Origin: Candidatus Melainabacteria bacterium
GTDB taxonomy: Bacteria > Cyanobacteriota > Vampirovibrionia > 2-02-FULL-35-15
Direction of reading: 5' to 3'
Length of the DNA: 38,755 bases
Assembly: GCA_016201905.1 (NCBI GenBank)
Contig: JACQBQ010000017.1
Coordinates: 1-38,755, forward strand
Below the pieces are notes generated by a model that was not told the DNA's origin, did not search any database, and saw nothing but the letters and a program-made list of their open reading frames with translations. Of the stretch, positions 1 to 8,501 are shown in pieces. Position 1 is the stretch's first letter; every line of letters starts with the position of its first letter. The translations under genes and the position numbers were made by a program.

Positions 1-2
1 AT

Positions 3-122
3 GTGATTGGTATGTTAAAGCGTTTCAAGGTGATTTCTGAACGATATCGTAATAGAAGAAAAAGATTTGCCTTAAGGTTTAATTTGATTGCAGGAGTTTA
101 CAACTATGAATTATTTAACTGA
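3..122 (+). CDS. DDE transposase, C-terminal end (5' end outside window)
   Basis: An open frame running in from the left edge encodes about 39 residues and stops with TGA at 120-122. The peptide contains GMLKRFKVISERYRNRRKR and then FNLIAGVYNYEL. This pattern matches the C-terminus of IS5-like DDE transposases, where the last acidic residue of the catalytic triad lies a little upstream, outside the window. The bases just after the stop (about 121-138) contain TTTCGAAA and AGAGCTCT and may be the right inverted repeat of the element, but the left end is not visible, so this is only inference. Whether the copy is intact cannot be judged. It lies tail-to-tail with murB, 28 bases away. Confidence 0.7.
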   Translation: MIGMLKRFKVISERYRNRRKRFALRFNLIAGVYNYELFN

Positions 123-150
123 GTTTCGAAAGAGCTCTAGTGTAATAATG

Positions 151-1101
151 CTACTTATTATTTGTAATAATAAATGAATTGTTTGCTGTTTGATCTGAAT
201 TAGTCCAGATTATTGCCTCAGATTTATTAAAAATACCAAGAGGTTTTATTTCTGGTTTTAGCAGAACATTATACTTTTCATATGTCGTCTCTTGCAATTT
301 ACTCATTAGCTTGCATACGTCATGCGATTTGGCATTTCCTAAGTTAATAATAAAGTTAGCATGTACTTGTGAAACCTGGGCAGAGCCTACATGCCAATTT
401 TTTGCACCTATTGAGTCTAGAATTTTGCCGGCCGGCATGTTTAGTTCTATTGGGTTTCTAAACGTACAACCTGCACTTGGATCTTTAATTGGCTGTGTCT
501 TTTGTCTGGCTGTATTATTTTCTTTCATCCTTGTTCTTATGGATGCTTCGGTATCAGAGAGCATTCTGAACTTTGTGCTTAAAACAATTTGTTTTGTCGG
601 GTTGATTGTTGAAATTCTATAACCGAACTGTATATCTTTTGGTGTAAGCACTTCAATTTTCCATTTTTCTATATTCAAGACAGTTACTGTTTCCAATATC
701 TGGCTTGTGTTGCTTCCATGTGCTCCTGCATTCATTACTACTGCGCCACCTACAGTGCCCGGAATCCCTTCATAAAATTCCATACCTGAAAGACTTAATT
801 TTGCTGCATATGCTGATAGCCTTGGCAGTTTTACCCCGGCACCTGCTAAAAGCAAATCAGGACCAAGTTGTTCAATCCAATTTAGTCCGGTTGTACAAAT
901 TACTGTTCCAGGAATATCATGTGAAGAAACCAGAATGTTAGAACCGCCGCCAAGCAAAGACCACGGCTCGTTTTTAGATATGACCTTATCCATAAGGTCA
1001 ACAAGTTCGTCAGTTGTTGTTGGAAAACAAATTCTATCTGCTGTCCCGCCAACTTTCATTGTGGTAAGGTTTGCAAGTTCTGTTTTTTCTAGTGTTTTCA
1101 T
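151..1101 (-). CDS. murB: UDP-N-acetylenolpyruvoylglucosamine reductase MurB
   Basis: MurB reduces UDP-GlcNAc-enolpyruvate to UDP-MurNAc with NADPH and FAD in cytoplasmic peptidoglycan synthesis. The 316-residue product has the FAD-binding GGGSN at 51-55, IPGTVGGAVVMNAGAHG near 113-129, the catalytic loop SAGCTFRNP with Cys212 in the position held by Ser or Cys in the family, and the C-terminal acidic residue Glu284 in LKPEIKP. The roughly 30 residues after LGIF are a polar tail beyond the usual end. No Shine-Dalgarno is visible before the ATG. It lies 66 bases downstream of murC on the same strand, so a murC-murB unit is likely. A weak TTATTA/TAATAA hairpin at the stop may terminate it. Confidence 0.95.
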   Translation of the reverse strand: MKTLEKTELANLTTMKVGGTADRICFPTTTDELVDLMDKVISKNEPWSLLGGGSNILVSSHDIPGTVICTTGLNWIEQLGPDLLLAGAGVKLPRLSAYAAKLSLSGMEFYEGIPGTVGGAVVMNAGAHGSNTSQILETVTVLNIEKWKIEVLTPKDIQFGYRISTINPTKQIVLSTKFRMLSDTEASIRTRMKENNTARQKTQPIKDPSAGCTFRNPIELNMPAGKILDSIGAKNWHVGSAQVSQVHANFIINLGNAKSHDVCKLMSKLQETTYEKYNVLLKPEIKPLGIFNKSEAIIWTNSDQTANNSFIITNNK

Positions 1102-1167
1102 TTTATTTTTTTTGTGAGACTGTTAGGGCAAGTTTCAAGCCCTTTTATTTATGGTACCTATTTTATA

Positions 1168-2604
1168 TTAATTGTTCCCAAAATTTGAAGCAAGTATCTG
1201 ATGTGGCTTTAAAAGTTTTGGACCAAGGTTTGTTATATCACCAGCTCCCATTATAAGTATTAAATCACCTGCTTTAATATAGCTTTGGAGATATTCTGCA
1301 ACTTTGTTTATACTGCCCGTTAGATAGGTAATATTAGGCTTGTTTATTTCCTTTACCAAACCTTCACTTGATATACCTTCTATCTCGTTACCCCTTGCTA
1401 TATAAGTATCTGTTACAAATATAGGGTTTTCTTCTTTTGTAAGTGTTTCTTTAAACTCTTTCCAGAGATCTTTTAGTCTTCTTGGCTGATGTGGCTGTAA
1501 AACTACAATTAGCCTTTTTGGTTTTAATTCTTTGGCAGCCTGAATTGTTGCAGAGATTTCAGTAGGGTGATGAGCATAGTCATCAATGACTGTAATTTCA
1601 TTTGTTTGGGCTAAAATATGAAATCTTCTTTTAACACCGGTATAATTTTCTAAGCCCACTTTTATTTTTTCAGTGCTAATGCCCAGAAGATTACTCACGC
1701 TAAACGCTGCAAGAGCATTTAGTACATTATGTTCCCCGGGATTTTTTAGTTTAATAGAAGTTTGAAATTGTCCTTTTAAGTAAATACCCCAGGAATTTTT
1801 TTCAGGTTCGTGTTTTGCATATATTGTTGTAGGTTCAGATTTTTGATAGATACCATAGGTAATTATTTTATGGTCATCCAGCTTAAAGTTTTTTGTAATA
1901 ATTTCTCTGGTAATTTTGTCCTGAAGGCAAACTACAAGATTTTTTTTTGAAATCGCTTTTTTTGCAAATTCAAGAAAAGTATTTTTTATTTCTTCAATTC
2001 CACCTGGGTAATTTTCAAGATGATCTGCTTCAATGTTAGTTATCACAGCTATTTTAGGGTTTCCTTTTAGAAGGCTTTTATCGCTTTCATCTGCTTCAAT
2101 AACAAAATACTCCCCATTTCCAATGATGGTATTTGAGTTTTTACTTAGCAGTATTCCACCTAAAATAGCCGAAGGGTCTAAGCCGCTGGTAAGTAAAATT
2201 TCAGTAATCATTGCACTTGTACTGGTTTTCCCATGTGTGCCAGACACTGCAATTGTTTTTTTTCCTCTTATTGCAAGTTCCAGAAGATCTGATCTGTGTA
2301 AAATATTTTTTTTATTTTCTTTTGCCCAGTTAAGTTCTTCGTTGTTATTTAAAGTAACAGCAGTAGAATAAATTACATAATCTGGATTGATTTTTTCTAT
2401 GTTTTGCTTGCTGTGAGGGGTCCAAATATTTTTTATCCCAGCTTTATTTAAATCAGTGATTGTATTTGTCAACTCTTTGTCAGAGCCAGAAATAAATGAG
2501 CCTTGTGCATGAAAATACCTTGCTAAGGCACTCATTCCTATGCCACCAATTCCTATAAAATGGATTTTTTTTGTTTTAAGACTTTGTGCTTGACTTGCTT
2601 TCAA
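1168..2604 (-). CDS. murC: UDP-N-acetylmuramate--L-alanine ligase MurC
   Basis: MurC adds L-alanine to UDP-MurNAc using ATP, the first Mur ligase step. The 478-residue product shows the N-terminal Rossmann motif IGIGGIGMSAL at 17-26, the ATP loop GTHGKTS at 122-128, IEADESDKS, NIEADHLENYPGG, the central YTGVKRRFH and the C-terminal domain motifs DDYAHHPTEI and LQPHQPRR. All domains are complete. The only start in frame is a TTG at 2602-2604, which lies inside the last 29 bases of rpsT; an in-frame TAA lies four codons upstream, and no ribosome binding site is evident. Translation is therefore probably coupled to rpsT, and murB follows. Confidence 0.94.
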   Translation of the reverse strand: MKASQAQSLKTKKIHFIGIGGIGMSALARYFHAQGSFISGSDKELTNTITDLNKAGIKNIWTPHSKQNIEKINPDYVIYSTAVTLNNNEELNWAKENKKNILHRSDLLELAIRGKKTIAVSGTHGKTSTSAMITEILLTSGLDPSAILGGILLSKNSNTIIGNGEYFVIEADESDKSLLKGNPKIAVITNIEADHLENYPGGIEEIKNTFLEFAKKAISKKNLVVCLQDKITREIITKNFKLDDHKIITYGIYQKSEPTTIYAKHEPEKNSWGIYLKGQFQTSIKLKNPGEHNVLNALAAFSVSNLLGISTEKIKVGLENYTGVKRRFHILAQTNEITVIDDYAHHPTEISATIQAAKELKPKRLIVVLQPHQPRRLKDLWKEFKETLTKEENPIFVTDTYIARGNEIEGISSEGLVKEINKPNITYLTGSINKVAEYLQSYIKAGDLILIMGAGDITNLGPKLLKPHQILASNFGNN

Positions 2605-2860
2605 GTGTTTTTAACCATTTGGATATTTTTGATTTTTTATGTGCAGCGTTGTTTAAGTGAAGAATGTTTTTTGCTGTAGATCTGTCAATTAATGCAAAAG
2701 CTTCATTAGCAGTGTCTATTGCTGATTTTGAATCTTTTTGTGAAACATAGTCAAAAACTTTTTTAAGTAAGGTCTTTATTTCTGTTTTGTAAACAAGATT
2801 ATGGACCCTGTTTCTCTCAGATGTTCTTACCCTTTTAATTGCAGATTTAAGTCTTGGCAT
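2576..2860 (-). CDS. rpsT: 30S ribosomal protein S20
   Basis: S20 is a primary 16S rRNA-binding protein of the small subunit. The 94-residue product begins MPRLKSAIKRVRTSERNR, the typical basic N-terminus, and is a Lys/Arg-rich three-helix protein of usual length with the AAHKKSK segment near the end. AAAGGA lies seven bases before the ATG. It starts 15 bases after the upstream pilin gene and overlaps the TTG start of murC by 29 bases. A pilin-rpsT-murC-murB transcription unit is suggested, which is an unusual neighbourhood for rpsT. Confidence 0.95.
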   Translation of the reverse strand: MPRLKSAIKRVRTSERNRVHNLVYKTEIKTLLKKVFDYVSQKDSKSAIDTANEAFALIDRSTAKNILHLNNAAHKKSKISKWLKTLESKSSTKS

Positions 2861-2875
2861 AGCTTTATCCTTTGA

Positions 2876-3361
2876 TTACTGTGCTCCTCCGTTATCCAGA
2901 GCTATGATAACATCTGGCATTCCCATTACAATACCGTAACCTGTAAGAACAAAGCCACCGGTTGTCTCTTGTGTCTGTACTTCCATACTCTTTCCTAATA
3001 TAAATGGCTCGCCAAGAGTTACATCTGCCTGGTAGCAAATATCTCCAGCCATGTCGGCTTCTACACCATCAACTACCATTATTTGTTCATTTGTAAATGG
3101 ATTTACAAGATTTTTTGTTAATCCACCCTCAACAATTTCATTTGCATCTTTAGGTACTACACCGCCCATGTCAACAGTTGCTATTGCTATGTTTGCTCTG
3201 AGAGCTTGTACACTGGCATTTATACTTGCATTTTTTGCCCTGTCTTGAGCACCAATTAAGTTTGGTACAGCAAGAGTAATTAGTATACCTATAATTACAA
3301 CAACTACAAGAAGTTCTATCAATGTAAAGCCTTGTGTATTTCTTTGGACTCTTAATTTCAT
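2876..3361 (-). CDS. type IV pilin-like / pseudopilin protein with class III signal
   Basis: The 161-residue product has a prepilin peptidase site (QG then FTLIELLVVVVIIGIL, cleavage after Gly11) followed by the hydrophobic N-terminal helix typical of type IV pilins and type II secretion pseudopilins. Glu at mature position 5 is present. The C-terminal globular part (about 60-161) has a single Cys (DICYQ) and no obvious disulphide pair, so a major pilin with a D-loop is unlikely, and a minor pilin or GspG/H-like pseudopilin is possible. AAGGAG lies before the ATG. No other pilus gene is nearby. It is divergent from ndk across 99 bases that should contain both promoters. Confidence 0.88.
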   Translation of the reverse strand: MKLRVQRNTQGFTLIELLVVVVIIGILITLAVPNLIGAQDRAKNASINASVQALRANIAIATVDMGGVVPKDANEIVEGGLTKNLVNPFTNEQIMVVDGVEADMAGDICYQADVTLGEPFILGKSMEVQTQETTGGFVLTGYGIVMGMPDVIIALDNGGAQ

Positions 3362-3460
3362 TTTTTTTCTCCTTTAGATTTCCAAATATAATAAACTATA
3401 TTCTACCTTATGCTTTGTAATTGTTATTAGATATTTAAGCATAAACTTGGAAAAAGAAAT

Positions 3461-3910
3461 ATGGAAAGAACTTTTTTAGCAATAAAACCTGATGGTGTTC
3501 AACGTGGATTAATCGGGAAAGTTATCTCAAGATTAGAAGAAAAGGGCTTTAAATTAATAGCCATGAAATTGATGTACCTTACAAATGAGCTTGCTGAAAA
3601 ACACTATGGTGAGCATAAGAGTAAACCATTTTTTAATGGATTGGTTGGTTTTATAACTTCTGGCCCAATTGTAGCAATGGTATGGCAAGGAAAAGATGCT
3701 GTAAGTGCCGTTAGAAAAATGATGGGTAAAACTAATCCTCTTGAAGCTGAAATAGGGACAATTAGAGGCGACTTTGCTATTGATATTGGCCGTAATGTTG
3801 TTCATGGGTCTGATAGTAGTGAAAGTGCAAAAAGAGAAATCAGCATTTTTTTTACTGAAAAAGAAATTATAGATTGGAAACCAGAAATACAGAAGTGGCT
3901 TTATGAATAA
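3461..3910 (+). CDS. ndk: nucleoside diphosphate kinase
   Basis: Ndk transfers the gamma phosphate from ATP to nucleoside diphosphates through a phosphohistidine. The 149-residue product begins [17 protein letters not shown] and carries the active-site histidine His115 in NVVHGSDS, followed by the [10 protein letters not shown] segment. Length and motifs are normal. A purine-rich GGAAAAAGAAAT precedes the ATG. The gene is monocistronic as far as can be seen. A palindromic repeat begins 36 bases after its stop and may act as a transcript end. Confidence 0.97.
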   Translation: MERTFLAIKPDGVQRGLIGKVISRLEEKGFKLIAMKLMYLTNELAEKHYGEHKSKPFFNGLVGFITSGPIVAMVWQGKDAVSAVRKMMGKTNPLEAEIGTIRGDFAIDIGRNVVHGSDSSESAKREISIFFTEKEIIDWKPEIQKWLYE

Positions 3911-3945
3911 GCAACAAGTCGGTGTGTTAAATATTTCGCTTGGCT

Positions 3946-4040
3946 GTCATTGCGAGGAGGCTCTAAAAGAGCCGACGCGGCAATCTTCTAACGTTTTTGA
4001 GATTGCTTCGTCGCCCTTCTTATGGGCTCCTCGCAATGAC
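3946..4040. repeat. cloverleaf-like palindromic repeat, family A copy 1
   Basis: The element is bounded by a perfect 14-base inverted repeat, GTCATTGCGAGGAG at 3946-3959 and CTCCTCGCAATGAC at 4027-4040. Inside it are three further stems: GGCTC/GAGCC (3959-3973), CGACG plus GCAATCT pairing with AGATTGC plus CGTCG, and GCCC/GGGC. The whole can fold as a closing stem with three arms, like a cloverleaf. A related copy lies at 27857-28008. It sits between ndk and rpsP, is more GC-rich than its surroundings and encodes nothing. It resembles the MITE/REP-type GTCATTGCGAGG repeats found in many bacterial genomes. Confidence 0.85.
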
Positions 4041-4115
4041 GTACCCCATTTTAATTAACGCACTTAGAGCAAGTTAGGTTATAATAATTAGGTCAAATTT
4101 AAGGAGTATAGATTA

Positions 4116-4337
4116 ATGGTACGCATAAGACTTTCAAGAAAAGGCAAGAAAAAGGCCCCGTTTTATAGGATAGTAGTTACTGATATAAGAACAAAAAGAG
4201 ATGGTGCTCCAATTGAAGAAATTGGTACGTATAATCCTAAAACTAAAGAACTGAAATTAGATAAATCAAAAGCAGAAAATTGGATTAAAAAAGGTGCACT
4301 GCCAACAGAGACAGTTCGTACTTTATTAAAAAAGTAA
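4116..4337 (+). CDS. rpsP: 30S ribosomal protein S16
   Basis: S16 is an assembly protein of the 30S subunit. The 73-residue product starts [21 protein letters not shown] and has the typical [12 protein letters not shown] and [17 protein letters not shown] segments. It is slightly short of the common 80-90 residues because it lacks a C-terminal tail. AAGGAG lies nine bases before the ATG. The usual downstream partners (KH-domain protein, rimM, trmD, rplS) are absent: the next gene is on the other strand. Confidence 0.96.
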   Translation: MVRIRLSRKGKKKAPFYRIVVTDIRTKRDGAPIEEIGTYNPKTKELKLDKSKAENWIKKGALPTETVRTLLKK

Positions 4338-4368
4338 ATTTTTTAATAGTTAATTTAAACTTTATCTT

Positions 4369-4824
4369 TTAGTGAAGAGCCTGGCTGAAGTCACCTGTTT
4401 CTTCAGGACGCTCTGTTGCGAGTATATCTGCAATAGCAGCAGTGCCTGTAAACATTGAGCCAAAAGTCAAAATTATTTTTAAAGCCTTTGTCATTCTTCC
4501 AAAGAAATCTTCTTTAAGGTGAGTAAGTGTTGCTAATCCTGTTGAAGCAAGAAATGCTGTTAAGAGGATTGGCAGAAAAGTACTTTTCTTTACAGGGGAA
4601 GAAAGCGGAGACTTTAGTACTGTAGGTATTCTATTGTCAGGTGGTCCTCCTGTTGAACCATCTCCTTTTCTAATTGGTTTAGGCACTTCGTCGATTTTTT
4701 TAGAGCCTTTAGCTTTGTCAGGACGATCCAAATCACTTTTTACAGCAGAATCTAAAACTAAAAGCCTAAGATAGGGTGCTTGATTTGGTATTGGATTTAT
4801 TCTTGCTGTTGAACTGATTCCCAT
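4369..4824 (-). CDS. hypothetical membrane protein with disordered N-terminus
   Basis: The 151-residue product is not recognised. Residues 1-80 are polar and rich in Pro, Lys, Asp and Gly (DRPDKAKGSKKIDEVPK, KGDGSTGGPPDN) and look disordered. Two hydrophobic segments follow, FLPILLTAFLASTGLATL at about 83-100 and the IILTFGSMFTGTAAIADIL region at about 117-136, separated by a charged LKEDFFGRM loop. AAAAGG precedes the ATG. It is convergent with rpsP (31 bases) and divergent from tldD. A small inner-membrane protein with a long cytoplasmic arm is the simplest reading; no function can be assigned. Confidence 0.6.
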   Translation of the reverse strand: MGISSTARINPIPNQAPYLRLLVLDSAVKSDLDRPDKAKGSKKIDEVPKPIRKGDGSTGGPPDNRIPTVLKSPLSSPVKKSTFLPILLTAFLASTGLATLTHLKEDFFGRMTKALKIILTFGSMFTGTAAIADILATERPEETGDFSQALH

Positions 4825-5024
4825 TTTTTACCTTTTTACTTTTTTCTCTCCAGGTCTGTATATACCACAATAAGTCTTGTTTAAAACACACTTAACTGTG
4901 AAAATAGATTAGATCTTTTTATGGAAAAATTGAAAATTATAATAATCATTTAATATTTTCTTGGGTATAAATTTACTAAGTCAAAAATAAATACCTATTG
5001 ATAAATTTAAAAAAAAGGAAATAC

Positions 5025-6389
5025 ATGAGGGAACTATTATTTAATACAATAAATAAATTTAAATCACAAGTTGATTATCTTGAAATAAGGCTTGAAAGGA
5101 AAGATGGAATTTTAATTAGCTTTCAGGGTCCAATCCTCGACAGTATCACAAGCTCTGCAAATTTTACTGGCTGTGTTCGAGCAATGCATAAAAGTGGCTG
5201 GGGTTTTGTTAGCTTCAATAGTTTGGAGGATTTACATGGAAAAGTATTACTTGCTATGCGGCAGTCAAAACTTGTTGGCAAAATAAATATTTCATTTCCA
5301 AAATCAAATATTAAAGAAGCTGTAGTAAAGACAGAAATTAAAAAAGATCCAAGAAAAATTTTACTTAGTGAAAAAAAAGAATTATTTGAGCACTATAATT
5401 CGCTCCTTTTAAGCTACTCCAATAAAATACAATCAACTCAAGTCGCATATAAAGATGAAGTAAAAACAACCTATTTTACTAACTCTTTAGGTGTTTATAT
5501 TGAGCAGGAAAGATTAGATGTCGTTGGAAGATTTAATGTTATTGCCTGTGAAGGAAATGTTGTAAAACAAGCATTTGAAAGTATTACTAGTAGAGGTTCT
5601 TATGACGAGGTTTTAAATCTGGATAAGAAAGTTCTTGAGACAGCAGAGCGAGCCTTAAGACAGTTAAGTGCAAAACCTGCTAGTGGAGGTACATATACAG
5701 TTGTTTTAGATCCAAGATTAACAGGTGTCTTTATTCATGAAGCCTTTGGTCATCTATCTGAAGGTGACAATGTATATGAAAATGAGAGAATGAAAGAAAT
5801 ACTGGTCCTTGGAAAACAAATAGCTATGCCGCAACTGACAGTTGTGGATAGTGCGCTTATTCCAAATCTGCCGGGGACTTTTGTCTATGACGATGAAGGT
5901 GTTAGTGCAAATAAAACTGTTTTAATTGAAAATGGTATTTTAAAAAACAGGCTTCATTCAAGAGAAACAGCAGCAAAGATGTCAGAAGAAACCACAGGAA
6001 ATGGTAGAGCACTAACTGCCAATTTTTCACCTATACCTAGAATGACTAATACTTATATTGATAATGGCAATGTGAGTTTTAATGAGATGATTTCAGATAT
6101 TAAAGAAGGAATATATGCGCTTAGAATGCTTGGTGGACAAACAAATGGTGAGCTTTTTACTTTTAGTAGCGGGGAAGCATTTATGATTAGGAATGGAAAA
6201 ATTGCTGAGCCAGTATCAGATGTAACGCTTAGCGGTAATGTTTTTCAAACATTAAACGATATTGATGCAATTGGTGATGATTTAACTTTTACAAGTGGCA
6301 GCTGTGGAAAGTGTGGACAAAATGGTCTGCCCGTTGGTGTAGGTGGTCCTCATATTCGTATTAAAAATGTTTTAGTGGGCGGAAGATAA
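5025..6389 (+). CDS. tldD: TldD-type zinc metalloprotease
   Basis: TldD is the zinc-bearing half of the TldD/TldE (PmbA) protease, which trims peptides such as modified bacteriocin precursors and antitoxins in the cytoplasm. The product, 454 residues from this start, has the metal-binding HEAFGH at 238-243 in GVFIHEAFGHLSEGD, and the C-terminal SSGEAFMIRNGKIAEPV and GSCGKCGQNGLPVGVGGP, typical of TldD. I chose the ATG at 5025 because AAGGA lies six bases upstream; an in-frame TTG at 4998 would add nine residues and lacks a site. No TldE partner is in the window. Confidence 0.9.
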   Translation: MRELLFNTINKFKSQVDYLEIRLERKDGILISFQGPILDSITSSANFTGCVRAMHKSGWGFVSFNSLEDLHGKVLLAMRQSKLVGKINISFPKSNIKEAVVKTEIKKDPRKILLSEKKELFEHYNSLLLSYSNKIQSTQVAYKDEVKTTYFTNSLGVYIEQERLDVVGRFNVIACEGNVVKQAFESITSRGSYDEVLNLDKKVLETAERALRQLSAKPASGGTYTVVLDPRLTGVFIHEAFGHLSEGDNVYENERMKEILVLGKQIAMPQLTVVDSALIPNLPGTFVYDDEGVSANKTVLIENGILKNRLHSRETAAKMSEETTGNGRALTANFSPIPRMTNTYIDNGNVSFNEMISDIKEGIYALRMLGGQTNGELFTFSSGEAFMIRNGKIAEPVSDVTLSGNVFQTLNDIDAIGDDLTFTSGSCGKCGQNGLPVGVGGPHIRIKNVLVGGR

Positions 6390-6456
6390 AGACACTTTTA
6401 TAGTCATTACCATATTTTTATTCGTTATGCTTTAAAAAAAATCTTTTCTATACAGT

Positions 6457-6462
6457 TATAAT
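6457..6462 (+). promoter_or_regulatory. -10 box close to the nuoL start
   Basis: A perfect TATAAT lies 11 bases before the nuoL ATG, with no Shine-Dalgarno between them. Transcription would start about four to five bases before the ATG, giving an almost leaderless mRNA. No convincing -35 hexamer is visible 16-18 bases upstream. Confidence 0.4.
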
Positions 6463-6473
6463 CGTTTTTATAA

Positions 6474-8423
6474 ATGGCAGATAAAATTTTACAAGCATCT
6501 TGGCTAATTGCACTAGTTCCATTAGTAAGTTCATTACTAATAATGTTTTTTGCTCACAGATGTAAAATCACAAGTGCTTTTTTATCAATTGGTGCAGTTT
6601 TTTATGGTTTAATTCATTCACTTTTAATTTTATATATAAGTTATTTAAATCCTGAGAGAACTTTGGAAATAAATTTTCCATGGATAAGTGCTGGAGCATT
6701 TAAATTATTTGTAGGTTATTTAATTGATCCTTTATGTGCAATGATGCTTGTAGTAGTCTGTGTTGTCAGTTTTTTCGTACAGGTTTATACGCATGGCTAT
6801 ATGAAAGAAGACCCAAACTATAGTAAGTTTTATGCTTACCTTTCACTCTTTACTTTTTCAATGCTTGGACTAGTATTTTCAACGAACTTATTCCAAAGCT
6901 ATATTTTTTGGGAACTTGTTGGAGTATGCAGCTATTTACTCATTGGTTTTTGGTGGTATAAGCCAAGTGCTGCAAATGCCTGTACGAAAGCGTTTGTAGT
7001 AAATCGTATTGGTGATGCAGGACTGCTCATTGGCTTATTAATGCTTTATTCTTCTACACAAAATTTTTGGCTGAATAAAACCACATTAGCTTTTGGTCAG
7101 CTAAAAAATGCAATTGACTTTGCAATAGGTTCACATCTTTTGCCGGTGGTGGGCATAGTAAGTGTTACAACGATTGCTCTTTTTGTTTTAATGGGACCAA
7201 TGGCAAAATCAGCACAGTTCCCCCTTCATGTTTGGCTTCCCGATGCAATGGAAGGTCCTACACCAATTTCAGCTTTAATTCATGCAGCCACAATGGTTGC
7301 AGCAGGAGTTTATTTAATTGCACGTTGTTATCCACTTTATATTGCTGCACCGGTTGCTATGGCTACGGTTGCATGGATTGGTGGGATTACTGCAATTTTT
7401 GCTGCAACCATTGCCTTAAGTCAGTTTGATATAAAAAGAACGTTGGCTTATTCTACATGTTCTCAGCTTGGTTATATGGTGATGGCACTTGGACTTGGTG
7501 CATACTCAGCTGGACTTTTTCATTTAATGACCCATGCATTTTTTAAAGCAATGTTGTTTTTATGCTCTGGTTCTGTAATCGTTGGATGTCATCATGAACA
7601 GGACATTAGGCAGATGGGTGGACTAAGGAAACATATGCCTATAACTTCTCTTACATGCTTAGTAGGTGTTTTAGCAATCTCTGGTTTTCCATTAATGAGT
7701 GGCTTCTGGTCAAAGGATATGATTTTAGCTAGTGCATGGGAACATAATAAGCCACTTTTTATAATAGGTTCTGTAACTGCTTTGCTTACTGCCTTTTATA
7801 TGTTTCGTTTATACTTTATGACTTTTGAAGGGGAGTATCGTGGGCATGCACATCCGCATGAAACCACACCTTCAATAACTATTCCTTTAATATGCCTTGC
7901 TGTGCCTTCTATTTTTATTGGACTTATTGGTTCTCCTTTAATACCTGGCGGTGATAAGTTTTCTTCATTTATTCATTTTGGAGAATATCATGCACACCAT
8001 GAGTGGGGCATAAATGTTTTTGTAAAAGAACTTCTAACTACTCAGGGACTAATCCCTCTTTTTGCATTTATTGTAGGCACTATATTTGCATGGATGGTTT
8101 ATAGAAAGGGATTTGCATTAAATACTTTTGTTAAAAAGAACCTCAGCTTTATTTATAACTTGTCATTTAATAAGTGGTATGTGGATGAAGTTTACTTTTG
8201 GGTTTTGAACAGAATAATATTGCCTTGTTACAGGGTGCTATGGAGTGTTATTGATAAAACCATTGTAGATGGTGTTTTTGTAAATGGATCGGCAAGAGTA
8301 GCTGCAATAGTTGGTGGTGGTTTAAGGTTTATTGAAACAGGTCGTGGACAGCTTTATGCCCTTGTTATATTTGGCTCTGTGCTGTTTGCTGTTTTGTTTT
8401 TAATTACAAGGATAGCGAGATAA
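6474..8423 (+). CDS. nuoL: NADH-quinone oxidoreductase subunit L
   Basis: NuoL is the distal antiporter-like proton-pumping subunit of the NDH-1 membrane arm. The 649-residue product is full length, highly hydrophobic with about 16 membrane segments, and has the family motifs YIFWELVGVCSYLLIGFWW, FPLHVWLPDAMEGPTPISALIHAATMVAAGVYL (residues about 245-277) and FWSKD. A long C-terminal amphipathic helix region with HAHHEWG and DEVYFWVLNRI is present, as in NuoL. No Shine-Dalgarno is seen and a TATAAT lies 11 bases upstream of the ATG. nuoM follows; the other nuo/ndh genes must be elsewhere. Confidence 0.95.
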   Translation: MADKILQASWLIALVPLVSSLLIMFFAHRCKITSAFLSIGAVFYGLIHSLLILYISYLNPERTLEINFPWISAGAFKLFVGYLIDPLCAMMLVVVCVVSFFVQVYTHGYMKEDPNYSKFYAYLSLFTFSMLGLVFSTNLFQSYIFWELVGVCSYLLIGFWWYKPSAANACTKAFVVNRIGDAGLLIGLLMLYSSTQNFWLNKTTLAFGQLKNAIDFAIGSHLLPVVGIVSVTTIALFVLMGPMAKSAQFPLHVWLPDAMEGPTPISALIHAATMVAAGVYLIARCYPLYIAAPVAMATVAWIGGITAIFAATIALSQFDIKRTLAYSTCSQLGYMVMALGLGAYSAGLFHLMTHAFFKAMLFLCSGSVIVGCHHEQDIRQMGGLRKHMPITSLTCLVGVLAISGFPLMSGFWSKDMILASAWEHNKPLFIIGSVTALLTAFYMFRLYFMTFEGEYRGHAHPHETTPSITIPLICLAVPSIFIGLIGSPLIPGGDKFSSFIHFGEYHAHHEWGINVFVKELLTTQGLIPLFAFIVGTIFAWMVYRKGFALNTFVKKNLSFIYNLSFNKWYVDEVYFWVLNRIILPCYRVLWSVIDKTIVDGVFVNGSARVAAIVGGGLRFIETGRGQLYALVIFGSVLFAVLFLITRIAR

Positions 8424-8426
8424 AAA

Positions 8427-8492
8427 ATGGAAAAGTTACTTGACCTTTTTTTACAGCATGCGTGTAGGGGCACCATTTATGGTGCCCTTTAA
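8427..8492 (+). pseudogene. vestigial duplicate of the nuoM start
   Basis: A 21-codon frame begins ATGGAAAAGTTA, the same 12 bases that begin nuoM 75 bases downstream. Its first residues, MEKLLDLFLQHA, match the nuoM N-terminus MEKLIEFFLHHS. The similarity ends near 8462, where a palindromic repeat begins, and the frame closes at TAA 8490-8492 next to the nuoM ribosome binding site. It looks like the stub of a second nuoM-like gene or a partial tandem duplication interrupted by the repeat. It could be translated as a short leader, but no function is claimed. Confidence 0.6.
8463..8487. repeat. short hairpin repeat, family C copy 1
   Basis: TGTAGGGGCACC then GGTGCCC form a perfect 8-base stem (8468-8475 with 8480-8487) and a TTTA loop. 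The TGTAG(G/A)GGCA...TGCCC layout also occurs at 22035-22059 in reverse orientation with a different inner sequence. No U-run follows, so it is unlikely to be a simple terminator. It ends just before the nuoM AAGGAG and could affect nuoM translation or the nuoL/nuoM ratio. Confidence 0.7.
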
Positions 8493-8501
8493 GGAGTTAC
8501 A

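Noticed and set aside
3946-4040. tRNA-like cloverleaf
   Set aside because: The arm lengths, the T-loop and D-loop consensus and an acceptor with CCA are missing; related sequence recurs as a repeat at 27857.
4998-5024. TTG start extending tldD by nine codons
   Set aside because: The ribosome binding site AAGGA lies downstream of it and fits the ATG at 5025.
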